From: Luscinia megarhynchos
Lineage: Eukaryota; Chordata; Aves; Passeriformes; Turdidae
Length of the DNA: 64,000 bases
Direction: 5' to 3'
NCBI GenBank assembly: GCA_034336665.1
Contig: JAPFBE010000002.1
Coordinates: 83,025,905-83,089,904 of the forward strand
Both the position numbers and the translations under genes were made by a program. The notes beneath the pieces are model-generated. The model made no database searches. It saw only the letters and a list, made by a program, of their open reading frames with translations, and was not told the origin of the DNA. Below, piece by piece: positions 1-18,692 of this stretch (position 1 is its first letter; the number at the start of each line of letters is the position of its first letter).

Positions 1-2726
1 TAAAAGGAAAATCACAATGAACCAATCACTCTCTTTCAAACTCTGCCTGTACAGTTTGGTATTAAAGTGGCAGGAAAATGTGTGCCAAAAGCACACTATA
101 GTACAGTACTGTCAAACTTGGAGTGAAGAGAGGTGTGTGAACAAAGCTCTAGGCAAAAGAGGAATCTTTATGTTAGCCTCTCCAGTTAGAATTCTTCCCA
201 TAAAGTCGGGAATGTGGACTGGCCAACTGCCCTGGGGGATAATTTAGACAATTTGGAAGACCTAATTCAAAATGTTTGAAGTAATATCTCTGAGAATTGT
301 CTGCTACTAGCATTGCAATATTGTTGTATACAATAATTGTCTGTTTAATCAGATTACAAAAGGAAACATTCACTGCCCGTGTACCTGTGTCCAGAGGAGT
401 TTTTGTAACCCATTCTTATGTGCATCTTTTCCGTCATTCAGATTGTCATGTTATTTTGTAACCATGGAGAAGCAGGGAGGGATGCCTGTTGGTCGAATTT
501 AGATTTCTCCGGCTGAGTGCAAACCAATTTTTGAGAAAAATGAGAAAACATTTCTTAATGTAAATTGCACTGTCACTCCCTTATATCATCAGTGCAAAAT
601 GGATTTCTTTCCAGATCATCTGAACTGTATAATTAGCATATTGTTAAAGCGTAGGTTTGGATGTGCAATATTGTATACATTTTCAGTGACTAAAGATAAA
701 TGCAATTTCAGCAAAGAAATTAATAATTGGTTAAATAATAAAAGTTGGTTTTCTTTTTTTTAACTGAGGCATCTTATAACAACTTTACTATATTTTTCTC
801 TAAAAATTATTCTTTGCAAATTTTTTAAAATCTACCTGTGTTTTGAGTAGGAGTGTTTGACGGGAAATATAAATAACCATTGCTTCTAAAATGGTATAAC
901 TCTTCTGCACGGGATGAGCCATTTCAGGAAGAGGATAGGATTTCAAGTCTAGCATCAGTTCCAGAAATATTGTGTGTGATTTTGGTGCTGTGCTCCCTAC
1001 TGACTTAAAAAACAACCTCTTTACCATTATTTTCTTATATTTCTCATATTTTCCTACTGTTGTGGTTTAAAAAGGTAGGGATTAATTTGATGTAAGTCAT
1101 CTGGCAATCACAGTGTGCTTTTCTTTGCTATTTTGTGATGATTTATATGCTTTAGACTTCAGAATTATCCATATGCTATATTGCCCACTAACATTTAAAA
1201 AAATACAATATGGTTGCTGAGTTTAATTCATTTATCTTGCCTGGGTATTTGGAGCATGTATAAAATGTAACTTCTCCATCATGTCATAAAAAGTTATTGC
1301 ACTCCTAGGATCATGAATTCAAGAAACATGACATAATAGACTGGCAAATATGGCCTTGTGTCTTCTGATGATGATCCAAATCCACCCACTTATCTTGATC
1401 TGCCTATATTGTTAACAACATGAGTTGTCATACAACAAATTTTTCATTTTAACTGTTCTTTATGTACAGTGCAGTGTAGAATTTACTTTTTATTGCCTTT
1501 CAGAGGGAAGTATCATACCTCTCAGTGAAATAATGGTTTTGTCAGACACTGGTATCTTTATTGTGTAGTGCTTTTAAATTCCACACTATTTATACCAAGC
1601 TCTCGTGGTGTAGGACAGGTGAGATGTGATGCCTCTGTTTCTCCCTGAGAATACTTAAAGCTTTCTGGATACTGAAGTGTGCTATTGATATGGTAGTTGT
1701 GTGGTCTGTGTTGTAGCTTTCAAGCAGAATTATTTTGTTTTTCTAAGTACTCTCTGAAAGTGCAAAACAGCCACTAGAAAGGACTGACAATACTAAAGGT
1801 TCTACTTACACTCTTCATATTGATTTGCCTGCTTCTTCTACCATAATTATACTCATTCAAAAGTGTAGACATTGATTTGCTGTTGGGTGTTTTGTTTCAT
1901 TTCTGCAAAACAAGGAGGAATAGCAATTTTTTTGCATACAGTGCTAGTGTTTTATTGTCAGGAGTTGCTTAAATGGGTGACTGTGAAAAAAGTCAAAGAA
2001 TGATTCATTATTGTAAAACTGTCTGGATCCAAGAATGTAATAACAGATTACACATTTGTCCTGGAATGGCACTGAAGAGTCAGCTGCCACTCAAATAAAG
2101 TGTTTCAATTGGTGTAAATATTTTTAGGAAGATGACAATAAATTAGAAAAGGTGTTTTCTGTGTACTTTGGTGGCAGGTAAGAAGGGAGTAAGTGGTTTG
2201 CTTTCTCGTGTTACCTGTAATATTTTGGAACAACTGAATTCAGCATTTCAAAGGGTTTCCTATTTTTTGAGCGTATCTAAGAGATAAAGAGCAATATATA
2301 AATAAATATTTTCTCACCTTCCTAAATTTGTTGATTATAATAATTTCAAGGGTGAAAGCATGCAGTATTTGGATTAAGATAAATTCCAAAATCAAATTAA
2401 AGCAAAGACCTCAAACATCAAGTATTAAATTTGAAACCAGTCTTTTGCTCTGATTATCTTTTTCTGTTATTCAGAGAGTGCAGGGTCTGAGCTTTGTTTA
2501 ACTGCTCCAAAAGGTGATATGGAGTACATATCAGAAACATAATCAACCCCCACTTGCAAGCCTACTTGCCAGAGACAAAAAAAGATGAAAATATTTGAAA
2601 AGGGCATTCCTTTCAGAATGCCAAGATATGTTATTTTTTTGCTGTGTGGATTACAGTATCATGTAGAAGCTGTTGGTTTCTACGGGACACAGATCCTTTT
2701 GTCCTAGATATTATGATACTATGTAG

Positions 2727-2728
<2 letters not shown>
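1..2728. other. AT-rich intronic DNA, nothing recognised
   Basis: No repeats, exons or RNA genes that I can name. The few open frames are shorter than 80 codons and show no domain signature. Confidence 0.6.

Positions 2729-2816
<88 letters not shown>
2729..2816. repeat. (TATC)22 tetranucleotide microsatellite
   Basis: Twenty-two uninterrupted TATC units (88 bp) with no base substitutions. This purity indicates a young, probably length-polymorphic locus. An apparent reading frame of repeated Leu-Ser-Ile-Tyr across it is an artefact of the repeat. Confidence 0.98.
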
Positions 2817-5800
2817 CTCTTTGTATCTGTTTTACATTTTTATATGTATGTCTATATGCAAACACAGTTACAGTTCCCACTCTGGACTGCGTGCTATTTA
2901 AAAAGAGAGGTCAATAAAAGGTGGGAGAAAGGAATTGTTATTACTTCCAGAGTTACAGAGAGATTATGAGAGATATTGGATGTCCCATAGGAGGTAGGCT
3001 TAGATCCAATTTACCGAGCTCTGATCTTTCAAAGATTATAACCTAAATGTTTGCTGCAAGACTGGCCTTTTCTAAAATCTGTGCATCTGCTTTATGTGAT
3101 AGTTTCTTTGAACTGTTATTATGATATGCATGAGAAAGTACTTGCAAAGGCTTGAGCTACTTGTTTATAGGAGTTTCTTTGGTACTCGCTTCTGAATATC
3201 TGTCTCTCATTTAAGAAAGTAATTTCCAGTATTTTTTATTAGCTGTCAAGAGGAGAAGACAACATAAGCGTATAGAAATACCAAAAACATATCATGGCTA
3301 TATTTGGCACATTGGAAGACTTTGTGAGCTGTGTGTGTTTATTTATACATCTATTTTTTCACATATGAATAAGTGAAGGTGCTAATGTTACCTAACCTAG
3401 CCATAAAGATTTTGTTTTATATGAAATTATATTATTGATTTAGAATTCTAGCATACTTAAAAATGTTTACAAAAAGGTGTGAAAACATATAAAACTTGTA
3501 CAGAGCATAGTATGCAATTTTCCTCCGGTATAGTATTATTTCCTCCAATACTTTCATGTTTATTCTCTTTGAGTCAGTATGAAATTAACAAACATGGAGT
3601 TTTCTTTTATTTCATTAGGCTTAATGCTTAATGAACTTAATGCTTCTGCTGTAACTTGAAAGTTTCTAGTTTCAGCTTAGGTTTGACTGGCAGATGATCT
3701 ATGATCAGTAGGGGGAAGACAGAAAGTTGCAAATCAGTTGTGTGAGGGAGAGCATATGTGCCTTACTGCTCGTGTCTTTTCTGACATTTGCTTCTGGACA
3801 TTGCTGGAGGCAGTCACTGAGAGCTTGGGTACAGCACAGTACTGAGGAGGAACACTGAGGCCACAGAGGACAACAGGGGGAGGGCAAGTGGCAGCTGAGC
3901 TGCCCAAGGAAGCAGTGTCCAGGGGACAGCAGATGAGTAGGAAACTGGTACTGGAATATAAAAAAGAGTGGTCCCAGCTCCTCTATGGAAGTTCAAGTTT
4001 TTTTCTGATGCTGAAAGGCTTGATTTTTTTAGACCAGTAACTGCAACATTGGTTATGTAAAAGTAGGATTTGTTTGTGAATAGATATTCTATTCCTTTTA
4101 AGATAATGCATTGTGTATCCTGTTAATGTACTTTGTTAATTGAGATGAAAACACATATGGGGAAAAAAATGGTAGAATCAAACTGGCTTTCTCAAAGATT
4201 CCTTTTACAGCAATTTGTCTGTGCCTATCAAAAAGCAATTGTTAAGTTGAAAAGTATTTATGTACATCAAAGGAATTGTCACAGTTAAAATAGAAATTTT
4301 CTCTTTGCATTGATGCATGTGATTTTTTAATGGAGAGGTAGAAAGGAGCTGATACTTTTAGGGGAATTTTTATACTATTACATATGATTTTGTAAAGTGC
4401 TGATTTTATTATCAGGGGAATAAAGATTCCAAACTGCATATTTTTCAATATGATCATTTCGTATGTACTTACCCTTTTTAACTCTATATACTTAATATTA
4501 GGCTATGCTTCTTACATTCTTACAGTAAGTCACCATTGCAGGATAATAGGAAGCAGCTAAAAATTGACATTAGTATTTTTAAAACATCAAAATATAGGGG
4601 CGGTTTTAAGGCTTCAGTGACCAAATATATTTTGAATTATATTGACACTGCCTGTTTCATGACTACTCTTTGCCAGAAATACTTTCCTACTTCTTCAAAA
4701 TGGTGAGTTTATTTTAAGTATTGTGTTTTCAGAAGCAGTGATTGCAACTGTCAGGGAAAGTTAGGGCTCCTGTCACTAGCACTGACTTCCTCTGGGACTC
4801 TGAGTTTCTTATTTAGGCTGAAATTTCTAATAAGGCCATGGAGTACGTGGATTTGTTCCCAGTCATGGTTTACAGAGTTATAGTCTAAACTGTGAAGAGT
4901 CAGTCTCAAGAGGTCATTCTTCAGGAGAAAGTCAGTCTTTCTACATCCTAGTGCCACAGAACCTGTGCCAGTCGTGGCTCTTCAGGCTCCCCAGTCACTG
5001 CATCTGTCCAAGCAGCAATGGGGTGTTCAAAGCCTGCCCTTGTGAAAGGGAGGTGGTAAGGCAAAGCAATTTGGGATATCCTTTACACACATGGTGTCCC
5101 TGAGACTTACTCATATGAGGGTCAAGATCATTCCTGTACAGAAAGCTGCCACAAGACCAGTATTCTACTTAAGTCTTATGTAAGCCTTAGAGTAGGATTT
5201 AGGCAGTGCACAGGACTTGTGCTCAATCTCTGTTCAAGGGTTTATTTCACTCAAAGTTACAAGGCTGCTGTATAAGTGAGCATCACTCTTTATATCAGCT
5301 TCAAAGTCTTGGCTATGCTAAGATGTAGGTGCATGTGAAAGCAGAGTGCTAGTCCAGGCTGAGCACTGAAGGGTTCTCTGGTCCCTGTCCAAGCCCAGCA
5401 GTCAGTTCCTGTCTGGCACTGTGTCACAAAGCTGTGTTGGTCACTGCTGGTACTTGATCATAGAAGATGTAGATAAGCACATAACTCATGAGTGCTGGAG
5501 CAGTGCAGAGCCATGTGTCTGCTATGCATGGCCATCCTCAGCAAGTGCAAAGGAATTATTAATTTGAATCTTGATATTGTACATTATAGTTATACTACAT
5601 TTATCTCTATTTATAATAATGTTGCTTTTCATATAAATTGTGTTTATAATGGATGTGACTATATATTGCATGTATGCAGTGGAGCATAGCATTCAATCTC
5701 CCTTTGTCCCTGGCTCCCTCTTACTTTCCTAATCTCAAGAATAACTAGATTTTTTTGATGGTTATACTAAATACTGATAAATTTGAATTTTTATTGAGGT

Positions 5801-8800
5801 TTTTGTCTTTTTATTTGTACTCAGAATTTTGTTGGAAACATTGAAAGGAAATAGGAAAATAATTTTAAAGCATCTGCTTATTTTGCAAGACATTTGAGCA
5901 CTTTGGCTCACATACTTCTAGCTAGATATTGGTGTCTAAGCAGTGGCTTCATAGCTCTGAGTATGCATATCTGATAGAAAGCAAATAACTTATCTGCTGT
6001 TACACAAATGAGAGATGAAAATAGATCCTTCTGTCTCTAAGCAGAAGTACTGTAAACTGAGAAGACACCACAGATATGGTCACAGATGATCTCATTGCTT
6101 TGCTTTTAGAGTTAAAAAGAATACTTTTCAAAACATTTTTGCTCATGTAATATATTTCATTACATAAATATTAATACATCAGTCTTCATACTTCGTTAAC
6201 TTCAGTAGCATTTTACATTCACTGGCAACACAAACTACATTGATATTTCTTTTTTTTTTCCAAGTAAAAAAGAAATCCAACAATACTGGGTAAACATGCA
6301 AATGTCTATGATTTATTTTATATAAATATAATGTATATTTGTTTAAATAATACTGTTAAAAATAAAATATTTTTAAAAAAACTGAGCATCTTCCAGCTAA
6401 AAATATTCCAAAAATTTCTAGGGAAAGATTGATGTAGATGATGGTGAAATGTTTCATTTTCTCCCATGCAGAATAGCATGAATTCCAGAAAATACTTCAG
6501 TCTGAGTTATGTAAGCTGTATTTTCATTTGTGCCACTTTCTGTTGTTTTACATACAGTGCTTCATAAACCTTAAGTGTATTTCAGCTACATGAAGCAAAT
6601 AAAAAGCAGACAGACTCAGAACTGAAATGTTTTTTGCATATATCAGGGTGAATCTGCACACAAAGGGACATTTATCAGCGACTACTCTTCCTCTGCTGAG
6701 GAAGGGGAGCATACCCAGGAGTATCCATAAACAGATGATGATCTTATCAAGAAAACCTTCAGTAATATTGTCAGCCTGCTCTTGCCAAGTCTGGCATTTC
6801 AGTATCCTGTGTATTTTGATGGGAAGGGAGTACAGCTGTGCCACCTACAAGTAGCTGGGATGAAGAACCTGCTCAGCCTGCTGGGTGTGTGCAGTGTTAC
6901 AGCAGAATTGGGAATCATGTTTGCCACCATGGACTGTCCATGGGAGAATGCAGTTTACAGTATTCCTCTCATAGAGAACTGCAGGGAGGGCTCTTTAGCT
7001 ACACTGGATGTCTGTGGGGATTTTTTTTCTGTATTTTTGCAAGTGCTTCTACTTCAGGTTTACCTCAACACATGGAGGCGGTAACAAACCTTTTGAGCTA
7101 CTCAAAGACAGAAAACTATTGAGAAAAACAACAAAAAAATCTATTCTTTTATGAGATGTGGAGTTAGAAAACAGAGGGCTAAATTGTCCTTGTAATTAGT
7201 AGACTTGAAAACTAAATATCTTTTCTTCCTACTTCATTGCAGGATCAGGATTTTGCCATGATGGCTGGGTTTATTTTGCTTCTATCTCTAGAGTAGATGC
7301 TGATATAAACACAGTATTTGCTGTATTATGTGGAACTTGACTCTGAAGCAAATGAAACAAACCATTAGCATTGTTAGCATATCTTGAGTAAATGTATTTT
7401 TCTTTCTACTTCTGTCTCTTTTTTTTCTTTTGTTTCTGTAAGTTCAGTGAAGCATTCCAAAAGTCTATAGAGCTGTATAAAAATCTAAAAAGCAAATTAA
7501 ATTCTAGATCCATGTTCATTAGGTACTCCTTCCTTTCTGACTTTGGGGAAAATACAGTACTTTTAGTTCATGTTAATCCTTAAAAAATATTTTGATGGCA
7601 TATGTGACAAAAAATTATTATTTAGTTAGCCATTTCCATTTCTTTAGTAGCTACTCAATTTATGTGCTATTAACATTTATTCAATTAATTGCCCTCCCTT
7701 CCTTTTCTGCCCAAATGTAGAAGTTGCATTGTCATTTCAAATTGGTGCAGATTCTGTTCACCACCATTGGTCTATGTTTTTTCTAATCATGATGTGATAC
7801 ACAATGTGATGTGATGTGATCCTGTATTCCTACATAATTCTGTAGAGTACAGGAGTGTGAGGTACTATAAGACTTTTGTGAGGGACTATAAAACTTTTTT
7901 CTTTTGTATTTATTTTATGTAAGTAACTGAATACAAATAGAGTGCTAAAAATATCAAACGCATCTACAAATACAGAATCTTTGAATTTGAAGTGTCAGTC
8001 ACTTCTTTTGAAACTATAATCTCTGAAAACTATGTTTGTGCTGCAAGTGCACCTTGGCATCAATGAAATTAGTTCTGCATTTCAGCTGAAAATCTGGAGC
8101 AGTTTGTGTCCCCATACCCTAGTTCATGTCAACCAGTCAGTGTCATGGGCATAGCTGGAACCTGGTGTAAACTAAATAACCAGCAATGAAACTTTTTCTC
8201 AAAAAAGTTTCATGGCAAACATGGTAATCTGGCTGCTTGGATGTAGGAATGGGGTTTGACCATATGACAGGTGAAATCACATCACTGAGTGCAGTGTAGA
8301 CACACTTCAGTTTTTCAGTTTAGCCAAGATTCAGCTGAGAAATTAGATATTAGAATATTTTATTTTAGTGGTTTAGATTTCGAATTGAGCGCTGTAATAA
8401 CACAGATGCCTTGGCTGAAAAAGAATAGTAGTGTTTGCATTCTAATTCTAAATGGGAATTCATGCACTTCTCTTGTGTTTCACATTTGGAGATAGATGTT
8501 TCTTCTCTCACTCTGGCAAGCTTTCTGCATCGCAATTTTCTTGAATATCTTATGATCCTCTTTTTCCAGGTTTTTCTTTGTGTCCTGATCAGACCCAACT
8601 GGAGTCTTCAAATGGCTGTTTCCCGACCTCCTCTCTCTTGCTTTGTTTCTGAAATTTATTTCTGTCCCCAGCATCACCCCCCCCCATCCTTATGTGGTCT
8701 TTTTCTCTCTGAAAATCTTTGCCTAGGCTTTCCCTATCCTCACTTTCACAATATTCCTTCCTTCCCTTTATTGCCTGCTGTAGGACAGTGCTGTTGCAGA

Positions 8801-9827
8801 TAAGGATAGCACCTGCACTCTGCCATTTGCAGTACTAGCAGCAGGTAGAAGAGATAAAGAAACTCTGCTTCTGACTTTCAGGGCTCTAAAGAAAGGTAGG
8901 GAGCAGCAAGTTTTTTTGTTACAGAAAACAGAGAAGCCTTTTCATTTGTCATCCTTACCTAGAGTGCACAGCTGCCTTGTGGGAGCACTGTCAGATGTTA
9001 GGCAGCTGAGTTAGGCATGAAGCAGCTTGTGGCAGCTTCTCCTGCATGGTCTTTGCTATCTGGACCTGCTTCTAAGCAAAGGCAGAGGAGATCAGTGAGT
9101 TAGAGCCATAAGTACCTGTGGCCTATTCTTGTGTCTGCTTCCCTCATGGCTAGGAGGTTTGGTTAACTCCATTCTTTAAGTGGGATGTATACAGGAAGGA
9201 TCAGGGCTGGGGGAAGGAGTTGCTTGTGGGTGGTAATAACTTCAGGAAAGGAAAAAGCCTGCTATATTCAGAAGCCCTCCACCACCTCAGTGGCAGCAGA
9301 ATAGCAACCCTCCCTCCAGGGTGACTCCAATCCAGAGCTGTTTTCTCAGTTTTCAGTCCTGAATCTGTTCCTCCTTCTATCTTTCTTGTCCTAACACTGT
9401 CCTGCTCCATCTTTTGAGAAGCAAAATTAAGTTTTGCCTTTGCTTCTGGGCAAAAATAACCTCTGGTTTATCCAAAATTTTTGAGAATGCCATTTTAATA
9501 GCAAAGCAAATTATAAAATTTCTTTGAAAGATTGACTGTAATTTAGTCCATTACTGCTTGGACTCAGTGTGAGTTTGTCTCATATGTATGTGTCTTTCTA
9601 GTAAGATAACTACAGTTTTTATATCCCCCAGTAGACTTGTAGTGCTGCAAATCAGACAGTGCCCTGGCACCACCCAGGTCTTCTCACTCTGGAGTCAGCT
9701 TACTGACTGCAGAATGGGTATGGTATTGTCCACTGTGAGGATTAGGTAACTTTATGTATTAAATCCCTGACAAACACAATAATGTGAGATGCTTTACCAT
9801 TTTCAGGGATTTTTCAATTGAGCATGG
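2817..9827. other. Intronic DNA without recognisable genes
   Basis: Mostly AT-rich unique sequence. Slightly GC-richer patches lie near 4950-5480 and 8600-9400. Neither shows splice-bounded coding potential nor a repeat family I could assign. A weak MIR-like stretch at about 9690-9790 was not accepted. Confidence 0.5.
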
Positions 9828-10020
9828 TGAGACACTAGAGCAGGTTGCCCAGAAAGGTGGTAGATGACCCATCCCAAAAACATTCAAGGTCAGATTGAAC
9901 AGGGCTGTGAATGACCTGATCTAATCAAAGATGTCCCTGCTTGGTGAAGGAAAGTAGGACTAGGTTACCTTTAAGGGCCTCTTCCAACCCTATTCCAAAA
10001 ACTATTTGATCATTCTATGA
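9828..10020 (+). mobile_element. CR1 LINE, 3'-end fragment
   Basis: The segment contains GCCCAGAAAGGTGGTAGATG, the CATTCAAGGTCAG box, CTGATCTAATCAAAGATGTC, and the terminal CTCTTCCAACCC block ending in CATTCTATGA. These are the ordered landmarks of the avian CR1 3' end in sense orientation. It is 5'-truncated, as nearly all CR1 copies are, and is diverged from consensus, so it is old. Confidence 0.92.
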
Positions 10021-10249
10021 ATTGTCTGTTACCCAGCATTATTTTCCATTCTGTTACCCAGTAGCAGAGGCAAGCATCTAGTCAGTGCTGGAAGAGGGTT
10101 TGCTCATTCATTCATTAATTTTTCCCTTCATCATGAAGTGCCATAGCACTGCATATTTTGGGTTACTGCCTTAGCGGCACAGTTATTTGTTTCAGGGTTT
10201 TGGGCTATTGAATGTGCCCTGTGGAAAGGGAATGTTACTGTTTGACCAT

Positions 10250-10740
10250 TTCCATTATGTTATCTTTTCCAGTGCAATTACCAGCTAATTCAAAGCTCTT
10301 TGTGTTAAGCTAATAGCTTTTGACTCTCTGCTGTCAGCCACTCCTCTTTGTGCACTTTTCATACCGCTTACCAGTTCCCCTACCACTTACCTATGAAGAA
10401 CATTTATTTTTTCTCTGAGTAGAGGCTCATCATAGACAAATCATTAAATGGAACATCAAAAAGATCCCATCTGTTAGAGTTGCATATGGGTAAGATCACA
10501 ATTATCGAAAGCCTCTTTTTTTTCCCTTATGCTTATCCGTACAATAAATGTAGTTGTCAGCAGGATAAGTTCACGCATCGGATAAGGTCACAATTTCATT
10601 TAGTGACAACTTCCAACAGCATGAACTTACAAGGTTCGATTTATTAAAGAGTCAGAAGGGATAAGATCACTGCATGGCCAGCCTGATTTATCAGGGTTTG
10701 ACTGGAGTACTTGAATAGAGAATGTCGTATTTCAAGTTTA
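10250..10740 (+). promoter_or_regulatory. Candidate intronic enhancer with clustered GATA motifs
   Basis: Seen: GGATAAG-type motifs at 10563, 10580 and 10659, a GGGTAAG variant at 10488, the reverse CTTATCC at 10532-10538, and TTATCA at 10687-10692. The four forward sites share a 12-base module, GGRTAAGNTCAC. The copy at 10580-10591 also contains AAGGTCA, a half-site for orphan nuclear receptors such as SF-1. Several CpGs survive here in otherwise CpG-poor intron. Inference: a GATA-responsive element, plausible because FOG2 is a GATA cofactor. The alternative is a decayed local tandem duplication. Confidence 0.45.
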
Positions 10741-12079
10741 TGTTCAAAACTGTAGTTTAGTGTGTGTTATGTCTCAGAGACTTGAAAATTGAGGGAGGAG
10801 AATTTACAGGAAGTATCTCAATACTGCAGTTTATGTCTGCCAAACAAGTGTGTGAACCCTGAATATTGGAGCTACCTTATTAAGAATCACAGAAGTGGAA
10901 ATGGGATAGTTCTCCACTATCAGTGTATTGCTGTATGCAGATATACACATATTAGTTTGTTATAATAGTAGCAATCACCAACCAAATATTAATTGCAGAT
11001 TCTGCCAGTGCATATAGGATGGCAGGCAGATACTGGGTTCTGGGTTGGGCAGCACTTAAGAACTTCTGACAGTGTTTTTAACTAGCTCACTCTGACTTCA
11101 GAGCAGTCCTTGTTTGAAACTACAACATACACAATTTCTCTGCCATGCAAAAATACTCATTAGAGAGACAGGTGGCTGTGGACTAGAAATATGCAAAGAA
11201 GGAGCCATTTGCTTGTGGAAATTGGTAGAGCCCCATGATATCAAATAACCAATCTCTAATTATAGCAGAGGAAGAGCTTACTCATTGTTTTGAACCAACT
11301 CCACTTAGAAAACTAGTTTCAACTAAAAAAAAAAAACAAAAACAAACAACTACTGCCCAAAGCTATCAGTGACTTGCTTAGAAGTGTTAAATGCTTATGA
11401 ATCTGGATACAGTTATTTCTGAATGTAGTTCTCCTTATGTTCCATAAAAGTTGTTCATCATTCACCTTCAGATATATACTTCTTTGTTTTTTATTCCAGA
11501 ATGTAGGTAGGTGGGTGAAAGCCAGTATTATTTTGTTTCAGAAACACTATATATGGTTGAATTTTTCTGATAGTCAGACTTGGTCAAATTCCTGTTAAGG
11601 GCCAAAAGCTCTTGTTGAATTCCTGTTTACTCTGTGTTTTTTTGAGAGTTTTTTTAAATGACCCTAATTGTGCTGTAAAAGAATGCAAAACTAAAGGGAC
11701 CTCTCTACCTTCTGTTTAATGAAAACCCTGTGTGGCATGCATGAAGAAATATATGCATGTATGAAAAGAATCTAAATTGAGTCCTTTCATTCTGGTTTTC
11801 TATTCACCAAGGTGGCCTAGTATCTTAAAAGCCATGGGATGTTTTATAGCTGTACTAGTGAGTCATGACTTGAGGCTTCTTTTACAGTGCAGATATCATA
11901 AGTCTTTGAGTAATCACAGACTTTAAAAGTATGCTACATCAACAAGATAAGAGAAACAGCCCACAGCACTAACAGCATTATCTTTTACCAAAATTGATTA
12001 GCCCATACTATGTGTCTCAAATATTTTGTATAAACTTACTCAGCAAGCTGGAAATAAGTGTGTTCCTGAAGAACAAGCT
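10741..12079. other. Intronic DNA, nothing recognised
   Basis: AT-rich unique sequence with an A-rich run near 11325-11350. No repeat family or coding signal seen. Confidence 0.55.
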
Positions 12080-12100
12080 GGGGGGGGGGCGGGGGGGGGG
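12080..12100 (+). repeat. Poly-G tract (G10-C-G10)
   Basis: Two runs of ten G residues are separated by one C. The tract lies on the sense strand of the host gene and could form a G-quadruplex in DNA or pre-mRNA. Assembly or sequencing error within such a run is also possible. Confidence 0.9.
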
Positions 12101-18440
<6,340 letters not shown>

Positions 18441-18516
18441 TTGTCCTGCATTGAGCAGGATTTTGGGCTGGATGACCTACAGAGATCTCTTCCAACCTGA
18501 GTTATTCTCAGATTTT
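18441..18516 (+). mobile_element. CR1 LINE, short 3'-end remnant
   Basis: The segment reads GGGCTGGATGACCTACAGAG, then TCTCTTCCAACCTGAGTTATTCT. This corresponds to the last ~70 bases of CR1 in sense orientation (ATGACCT, TTCCAACCT, ATTCT landmarks). The terminal octamer repeat has decayed. Confidence 0.8.
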
Positions 18517-18677
18517 AAGTACTTTTTCTTTTTCCCAGATACCAGATGTTTCCTGTAATACTACATTTGTTACTTTAAAATGCTGTGTGAAGAAATACAA
18601 ACCTTTTGATGCAACTTTAATATGCTGTTAAAGCAACAAAACTTCAGGCATCAGCTTCTACATGGTTTTCTTTTATC

Positions 18678-18692
18678 TTTTTTTTTTTTTTT
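18678..18692. repeat. Poly-T tract (T15)
   Basis: Fifteen consecutive T residues following TTTTATC. No element body could be assigned to it as a poly-A tail on the minus strand. Confidence 0.85.

Noticed and set aside
1058..1085. TGTTGTGGTTTAAA resembling the start of an avian ERV LTR (also TGTTGTGGTTTG near 63492)
   Set aside because: No LTR body, polyadenylation block, primer-binding site or second LTR follows at either place.
2644..2901. 85-codon frame rich in Leu-Ser-Ile-Tyr
   Set aside because: It is the translation of the TATC microsatellite plus flanks.
5900..6060. Possible MIR or L2 3' similarity (AACTTATCTGCTGTTACACAAATGAG)
   Set aside because: Only one short block resembles MIR and no supporting flanks were found.
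9680..9800. MIR-like stretch (AATGGGTATGG...GTGAGGATTAGGTAACTTTATGTATTAAATC)
   Set aside because: It resembles the MIR 3' half in word order but is too diverged to call by eye. A profile search would decide.
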